Source of the DNA: a virus
Length of the DNA: 34,168 bases
Direction: 5' to 3' (one strand)
Virus record (IMG/VR): IMGVR_UViG_3300025168_000307
Span: 1 to 34,168 of that record
This document shows, one piece after another, positions 31,001 through 34,168 of the stretch. The notes under the pieces are model-generated. The model made no database searches. It was not told the origin of the DNA and saw only the letters and a program-made list of their open reading frames with translations. Position numbers and translations under genes: made by a program. Position 1 is the stretch's first letter; each line of letters begins with the position of its first letter.

Positions 31001-31117
31001 ATTAGGTTTTTCTTCTTGAGGTGCTTGCACATCTGCAACTATACTACCTAACTGATAAGTAACCCTACCACCCTTACGATAGTCTGCTCTTTTTTTGTAT
31101 GCTCTTTTCCTAGCCAT
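28037..31117 (-). CDS. Q/N/A-rich rod-like virion protein (1,026 aa)
   Basis: 1,026 aa. The basic N-terminus ARKRAYKKRADYRKGGRV resembles starts of other marine-phage structural proteins. Two copies of a short helical module follow: 'AFTQADVDQAVADL...YGVSTDYVNQNLATINAQ' at about 41-86 and 'AYTPAETNAVFNAI...FGVDPSQVQAEFNRINQ' at about 117-161. They are joined by an Asp-Pro/Ala-Pro linker. An Ala/Thr-rich region runs to about 510. Then comes a long Gln/Asn/Ala-rich helical rod (about 511-952) with repeating 'L-x-N-x-x-x-Q-Q-x' units and no cysteines. Probably a long fibrous component of the tail or core. No enzymatic motif. Starts with AGAGAGAAAT upstream. Confidence 0.72.
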   Translation of the reverse strand: MARKRAYKKRADYRKGGRVTYQLGSIVADVQAPQEEKPNKAFTQADVDQAVADLNAKTRTAADLAEEYGVSTDYVNQNLATINAQNAPAPTPDPDPDPAPAPTTTIPAAIAAIPADGAYTPAETNAVFNAIENKTLTVEDAAAQFGVDPSQVQAEFNRINQVSDAGATSIPDPFVGGLPNIARGQAVSKTIEDVSFKDAAGKTAYVPGSYLKNYKPVNIDTAIAKQQATAIDTTGTITPDSAIQNLKAFSGITGIDDATSTAITAASGTVEKGIADGTIKASDYEAALTGELSKTIPAFAGAPSSAVMAELRALTSPAQAAQISATEAGASQASVADYTIDSKAFVPDVTGATATLSDSPQAEATSRAAITGKTATGEEAKIIEQVGYTARQRAAITGEAAKGAAANVIAVTGNIPSDVAAAVVEDPASVTAMVDTQPIEVQAAIAALPPEALVSAQMETLLGGMESGTIPMWAKPAVAAVEQGLASRGLGVSTVGRDALFNSIIQTALPIAQSNAQALQNNAAQNLTNQQTANLEEARLNSTRRLSNLSNQQTAASQTAQFAQNLKVLQSQQGQEAALLSAQQQQQVRVQNLQNRQRSAELTAQNQQQTNSQELGNAQQIELAELEIKNQAEQQNMTAQNQERLAEMQVAADFLSKNAGFKQQMELANLSSDQQMRLANLTAQNQAASETLSNAQQTELTNLNAKMQTNITSANIAAQMNVAQLSVDQQRAVTNATTQAKIDLTKFSAAQQVELANSQFMQNTTLTNMNARQQSAMQNATAMASLDLSTADSRTKLAVENARNFLQIDVANLNNAQQAVILDTQMSQQQLLSNQAAENAARQFSSTSENQINTFLTTQENAMEQFNASQSNAMSQFNASESNRLAALDANNAVDVSKFNAQVELQVAQFNNNIDNQRDIWNASNAQAIEQANTNWRRQSNTANTAAINAANAQNVQNAYGISTQELDFLWNTLRDEATFLRKQELDTAAQKTNMYITAMNNESNTAINNTGVANGVKDLIEEIFG
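28260..29585 (-). repeat. Degenerate Q/N-rich coding repeat
   Basis: Segment of the 1,026-aa protein made of many imperfect units of about 11-15 residues such as NLSSDQQMRLANLTAQNQ, TLSNAQQTELTNLNAKMQ and QLSVDQQRAVTNATTQAK. Hydrophobic positions recur with Q-Q pairs, giving a predicted continuous helix or coiled coil. Boundaries are approximate. Confidence 0.6.
30825..30842 (-). repeat. Three GGATCA hexamers (Asp-Pro repeat)
   Basis: On the plus strand GGATCA is repeated three times without a break. On the coding strand it gives the D-P-D-P-D-P linker between the two helical modules of the 1,026-aa protein. Slippage-prone and perhaps variable in length. Confidence 0.7.
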
Positions 31118-31119
31118 AA

Positions 31120-31527
31120 TTATTTCTCTCTTTGAACACCTTTAAGTTTTTCTACAGTTCGCATACCGCCTAACCCAAGCATACCTAAAAGCACTGGCAT
31201 CATAGTTTGTAAATCAATTAAGGGTACAACTATATCCTTTTCAGCTAATGCTAATCCAAAGTTAGCAAAAGGAATAATAAGAAAATTACCTACCATTCCT
31301 AAACAACAAGCCCATCCAATACTGGGCCTCCATCCTGCTACAAATAAACTAGAATGGGCAGCTTCAGTTTTATTAATTTCTAGTTGGGCTGTTATAGTTT
31401 CTTGAGCATGACGTTCACTCATAGTAGCTATCTCATGTGCCAACATAGCTCGTTGATCTTTATCTTCTACAAACTTGTCTAAGATAGTTGACACAGGGCC
31501 AATTAATTTATCTACTAATCCCATCAT
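31120..31527 (-). CDS. Holin, GTA-type with three membrane segments
   Basis: 135 aa. The sequence 'VEDKDQRAMLAHEIATM' helix, then 'SLFVAGWRPSIGWACCLGM' and further hydrophobic segments (about 80-100 and 108-125) match the 'holin of 3 TMs, for gene-transfer release' family, in which F-x-A-G-W-R-P-x-I-G-W is diagnostic. It would permeabilise the inner membrane at the end of infection and let muralytic enzyme out. Two adjacent ATGs at the start (31527 and 31524) could give two forms, as in dual-start holins, with AAGGGAT upstream; no charge difference separates them. Confidence 0.88.
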   Translation of the reverse strand: MMGLVDKLIGPVSTILDKFVEDKDQRAMLAHEIATMSERHAQETITAQLEINKTEAAHSSLFVAGWRPSIGWACCLGMVGNFLIIPFANFGLALAEKDIVVPLIDLQTMMPVLLGMLGLGGMRTVEKLKGVQREK

Positions 31528-31541
31528 AATTTATATCCCTT

Positions 31542-31697
31542 TTAAATTGCTATTGCTATAACAAGTACTATAGCAGTCACAACCCCTGCATAAACTAAAA
31601 CTCTATTATTTAAAGTAGAGCGTTCATCTAATTTATTTTTAATACGTGTTAAAAAGTTTTGAAATCTTTCTAGCAATGCATTTAATGCAGTCAACAT
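31542..31697 (-). CDS. 51-aa single-span membrane protein
   Basis: 51 aa; ATG at 31697-31695 follows a G-run ribosome site (GGGGGGAA) in the end of the upstream gene. An amphipathic, charged N-terminus (LERFQNFLTRIKNKLDERS) is followed by a C-terminal transmembrane helix (VLVYAGVVTAIVLVIAIAI) ending at the stop. The topology is tail-anchored. Sitting between the DUF6127-like protein and the holin, it may be an antiholin or accessory lysis protein; that is inference from place and shape. Confidence 0.65.
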   Translation of the reverse strand: MLTALNALLERFQNFLTRIKNKLDERSTLNNRVLVYAGVVTAIVLVIAIAI

Positions 31698-31699
31698 AT

Positions 31700-31945
31700 T
31701 TATTCCCCCCATCCCATGTAAATCCCAACTGCTAATGCAGTCAGTAATGCTGTAGTAATTGTTCTAGTTATTGTTTGGCCTACTGTAGTCTTGGTAATCT
31801 TCCAAGTCTCTAGTAAACTTCGTAACTCTTTAACGTCATCATAAGCTTCTTGGTCTGATAACCCTACTTCTCTTAGAGCTTCTTTAGCTCCTGCTTGGGC
31901 TGCTTTTTGTATAACTAATTCTAATTCTATTTCAGTCATGTTCAT
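31700..31945 (-). CDS. DUF6127-like small membrane protein
   Basis: 81 aa from the ATG overlapping the upstream stop (TAATG), with GGAAG as ribosome site; an upstream GTG at 31957 is less likely. The pattern 'A-x-x-A-G-A-K-E-A-L-R-E-V-G-L-S-D-Q-E-A-Y-D-D-V-K-E-L-R-S' and the C-terminal membrane helix (TTALLTALAVGIYMGWG) match DUF6127, a small phage and prophage family usually beside lysis genes. Probably part of the holin system. Confidence 0.78.
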   Translation of the reverse strand: MNMTEIELELVIQKAAQAGAKEALREVGLSDQEAYDDVKELRSLLETWKITKTTVGQTITRTITTALLTALAVGIYMGWGE

Positions 31946-32238
31946 TAACACTTCCACCGTTTTCTTGCTTGACGCAGCCTAGAGTTAGGGTCTTTAGCTG
32001 CTTTTGGAAATTTTTTCATCTGACCTGCAGAACGAGCGCAGTACGACTTACGCCTCTTTGCATCCTTGCTGCCCTTCTTCACTTCACCTGTAACAGCTGT
32101 CTTGAGTTTAGAGCCGGGGTTGTCTTTACGATATTTAGCCACACCCTTCTTGGTCATACCTGCACCAGATTTAGTCGGACGCTTATGACCACCTTTAATA
32201 GTGTGGCCTTTCATAGTTCCCTTTTTTTTAGTAGCCAC
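31945..32238 (-). CDS. DUF6321-type highly basic protein
   Basis: 97 aa with a GTG start (32238-32236) preceded by GAGG at a good distance. Rich in K/R/G. The signature GMTKKGVAKYRKDNPGSKLKTAVT, then KKGSKDAKRRKSYCARSAGQ, then AAKDPNSRLRQARKRWKC is the DUF6321 pattern, common in marine T4-like and podo-like phages. Its charge suggests binding to packaged DNA or RNA. Function unknown. Its stop shares a base with the next start. Confidence 0.85.
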   Translation of the reverse strand: MATKKKGTMKGHTIKGGHKRPTKSGAGMTKKGVAKYRKDNPGSKLKTAVTGEVKKGSKDAKRRKSYCARSAGQMKKFPKAAKDPNSRLRQARKRWKC

Positions 32239-32239
32239 G

Positions 32240-32437
32240 TTAGATGTCCTCTACATTGGCATGTTCAATAGTCATGTTATGCTTATAAATTTCTAAAAGA
32301 CCTATTAAAGCTTCCATAGGTAAACCTTTTTCTACATACTTAATAAGACAGTTTCCAATTTCTTCTGATGCTTCATTCATAACTACATCTATAGAAATAG
32401 TTTTATTTGCATCTAAATAAATTACATTTTCATCCAT
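32240..32437 (-). CDS. Hypothetical protein (65 aa)
   Basis: 65 aa, tightly packed between two same-direction genes. Acidic and helical (DVVMNEASEEIGNCLIKYVE, ALIGLLEIYKHNMTIEHANV), no membrane span. I have a faint impression of similar small proteins beside tail genes in marine phages, but no family name. Function unknown. Confidence 0.6.
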   Translation of the reverse strand: MDENVIYLDANKTISIDVVMNEASEEIGNCLIKYVEKGLPMEALIGLLEIYKHNMTIEHANVEDI

Positions 32438-32438
32438 G

Positions 32439-32936
32439 TTAAGAAAGCTCAGGCCAATCGTCAGAATCTAAGTTTGGAAAATTAGAATGAGTGGGCAGAT
32501 CTCTCAGTGCCTGTCTATATGTAGCCATTGAAGAACTCATAGTAACATCTGACATGCCTGTCCAATCTGTATCTGCTAAATATTTATCTCTTTGCGTTCT
32601 TACCGCAGCAGCAGCATTAGCGTCTAGTCGTGCTTGGTAGGCTGTTTCATGCTCGGCCTTAGTTGTCGTTACGTCATCAACTGTGGTGTCAGCAAACATA
32701 TCTGTTTCTTGCCAAGCATAAACCCAATTATTATTTGAATCTTGAACAGCCCCATTACGCAAAACTTGTTTATAATTTGCGCTAGGTGCAGGAGCAGGAG
32801 CCTCTAATACAGGGTCTATTCCTAAAGTTGTAAAAGTATCAGTGTTCCAAACTTTAGGTAAAGAAACATTTGCATTTAATTCACGGATTTCACTTTGCGA
32901 TTTAATTGATCCGTCTGATTTTAATCGGTATTCCAT
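32439..32936 (-). CDS. Tail-assembly-chaperone-like protein (Phage_tail_APC)
   Basis: 165 aa. The C-terminal part 'VRTQRDKYLADTDWTGMSD...TYRQALRDLP' ending 'FP...DDWPEL' matches the phage tail assembly chaperone family, usually found just after a tail-fibre gene, as here. The N-terminal half holds a short Pro/Ala linker (EAPAPAPSANYKQ) and 'NWVYAWQETDMF'. It likely helps fold or trimerise the fibre or ends up at its tip; that role is known only by family context. Confidence 0.85.
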   Translation of the reverse strand: MEYRLKSDGSIKSQSEIRELNANVSLPKVWNTDTFTTLGIDPVLEAPAPAPSANYKQVLRNGAVQDSNNNWVYAWQETDMFADTTVDDVTTTKAEHETAYQARLDANAAAAVRTQRDKYLADTDWTGMSDVTMSSSMATYRQALRDLPTHSNFPNLDSDDWPELS

Positions 32937-32947
32937 AGTTTCTTATC

Positions 32948-34168
32948 CTATGCTATTGCTAAAAATATGTAAGTGCCATCAGTAAAGTCATCACTTAAAG
33001 TAAAGCCTGAACTAAGAGGATCAATAAGGTCTGTATTAGTTACTTCTGCTGACGTAGAATTTGAAAGTAAGTAAGGATCATTACCTGCAATAATACCTCT
33101 TGCGCTATCCCACCAATACCAATCACCTGCAGAATCAATGCGTTTCGCCATCACAAACCTTGCACCATTAGAGAATCCACAATCAACATTAGTTGTTCCA
33201 GAATGCACAACAGATCCGACTTTACTAACCCCTGCTAGTGTGGCGAAGAGATAGGCTATGTAGTTTTGGCTAGAAGCATTAGTATCGTTTCCATTACCTG
33301 TGCCTAATGTAAATACTGTTGAAGTTGGCTCTGTATCATTCCAATATGCCGAAAAAGCTCCTTGTGCGTTAGTGCTATCTAAGTACAAATAGTCAGTAGC
33401 TGTACCAGTTTTATCGTAAACAACCCAATAAGATCCATTTTGATCTCTACACTTTACCCATATCATTTCGGGAGTAACTTTAAGATTATGGTTTATTGTT
33501 CTAACAGAACCATTTCCTACATAATGAACTATATCAAAAAATTTAGAAGCGCGTTTGAATTGCCAAATTATACTAGTTTGATTATTAGCGTTGTATTGAC
33601 TATCTAAATTAGTTCCGTTACTGCGAATACCATCTTGTCTGTCAAACTGACATTCTACAGATGCATTAGAGTATTCTGCGTTTCGTGTTTGTAATTGAAG
33701 TGTTTCTTTTGGCCCTCGCAATCTATCTCTAAAATTAAAATATACAGTGTTAGTTCTTTTAGCAGGTATAGCAAGATCGACAGGAAACCCTGAACTTATA
33801 TTTACTGCTGATCCATTTCCTGTAAAAGCAGTAGGTGAATAAACCTCAGTCCCTGCTTCGGGTACTTTCATAGGTCTACGGATAGCCATGTAGATGTAGG
33901 TTGTTCCGCTTGCGTTGTTTGACCCTGAGCTACCGTTTTGAACAAAACCTGTAGAAGTAAGATTACAAAAAGTACCTCCTGACGTAGCTTCTGTGTCGGA
34001 AGTATTTGGCTCTAAACGATTAACAACTCCATCAGCAGTCCATCCACGCATACTGTCTACTATTTGCCAATCTCCAGTACCGCTAGAAGGTTTCCACATT
34101 AACCACTGTGGTTCAAATCCTAAAGTAATTGTGTTTCCATTTGAGCCAGTACCAGTATAAGTACCCAT
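32948..34168 (-). CDS. Tail fibre / receptor-binding protein, truncated at window edge
   Basis: At least 406 aa, the C-terminal part of a longer gene. The ATG at the very edge is probably an internal Met, as the sequence there is already inside a repeat unit. It contains three related beta-sandwich-like units: 'YTGTGSNGNTITLGFEPQWLM' with 'GDWQIVDSMRG' (about 3-100); 'YVGNGSVRTINHNLKVTPEMI' with 'GSYWVVYDKTG' (about 216-315); 'VHSGTTNVDCGFSNGARFVM' with 'GDWYWWDSARG' (about 320-406). Each ends in a 'T-Y-I-F-L-A-I-A'-like strand. This arrangement is typical of marine-phage fibres with DUF7483-type domains. It should bind the host surface. The APC-like gene follows directly. Confidence 0.82.
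   Translation of the reverse strand: MGTYTGTGSNGNTITLGFEPQWLMWKPSSGTGDWQIVDSMRGWTADGVVNRLEPNTSDTEATSGGTFCNLTSTGFVQNGSSGSNNASGTTYIYMAIRRPMKVPEAGTEVYSPTAFTGNGSAVNISSGFPVDLAIPAKRTNTVYFNFRDRLRGPKETLQLQTRNAEYSNASVECQFDRQDGIRSNGTNLDSQYNANNQTSIIWQFKRASKFFDIVHYVGNGSVRTINHNLKVTPEMIWVKCRDQNGSYWVVYDKTGTATDYLYLDSTNAQGAFSAYWNDTEPTSTVFTLGTGNGNDTNASSQNYIAYLFATLAGVSKVGSVVHSGTTNVDCGFSNGARFVMAKRIDSAGDWYWWDSARGIIAGNDPYLLSNSTSAEVTNTDLIDPLSSGFTLSDDFTDGTYIFLAIA

Noticed and set aside
1-34168. tRNA genes, CRISPR arrays, insertion sequences, integrase or attachment sites
   Set aside because: None seen: no cloverleaf-like segment, no spaced direct repeats and no transposase or integrase motifs. Gaps between genes are too short for most of these.

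Overview
The window reads as most of one lytic, podovirus-like (T7-like) phage genome of the marine type, AT-rich, infecting a Gram-negative bacterium. The evidence is a T7-style replication set (gp2.5-like SSB, gp4-like primase-helicase, family A polymerase, endonuclease I, Cas4-like exonuclease), phage-borne class I ribonucleotide reductase, and late genes typical of ocean phages (K-rich membrane-active virion protein, Q/N-rich rod protein, very large polyvalent virion protein, GTA-type holin, DUF6321, tail-fibre repeats). No RNA polymerase, integrase, terminase, portal or capsid gene is visible. The head genes probably lie beyond the right edge, where a truncated tail-fibre gene runs off. 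Host and genus are inference.

Layout. 1-4,519, plus strand: a tightly packed run of about 18 mostly tiny early genes, many overlapping by 1-15 bases. They include a four-cysteine zinc-ribbon-like protein, a protein with a helix-hairpin-helix signature, a DUF932 protein, two single-span membrane peptides and two small proteins sharing an 'SGG' motif. 4,559-11,212, plus: replication and recombination (SSB, primase-helicase, PolA with Tyr at the E. coli 762 position, two PD-(D/E)XK nucleases, endonuclease I, DUF3310). 11,202-14,264, plus: nrdA, a small interposed gene, nrdB; then a 73-aa gene that meets the opposing transcription unit tail to tail with an 11-bp overlap.

14,485-34,168, minus strand: the late unit, read from right to left. 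It holds a tail fibre (cut by the window edge), a tail-assembly-chaperone-like protein, a cluster of small basic and membrane proteins (DUF6321, DUF6127-like, a 51-aa one-span protein, GTA-type holin), then five virion or ejection proteins plus a GH24 lysozyme and a 1,798-aa polyvalent protein with a zinc-protease motif and an ADP-ribosyltransferase-like motif. Last come three small proteins, two of them membrane-anchored.

The most striking content lies at 15,487-17,983, at the distal end of the late unit. Two tandem overlapping genes encode secreted proteins, each with a signal peptide, a CxxCH...MPP cytochrome c domain and a complete set of the six copper ligands of type II copper monooxygenases (the PHM/DBH fold: HH, H, HxH, M). 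I know of no described phage system built on a pair of cytochrome-fused copper monooxygenases. They look like auxiliary metabolic genes made late in infection and exported to the host periplasm. Substrate and benefit to the phage are unknown.

The expected programme is that small early proteins reshape the host, the middle genes copy DNA with nucleotides supplied by NrdAB and host-DNA breakdown by the nucleases, and the late minus-strand unit makes virions, lysis proteins and the copper enzymes. There is no stretch of more than 300 bases without a gene.
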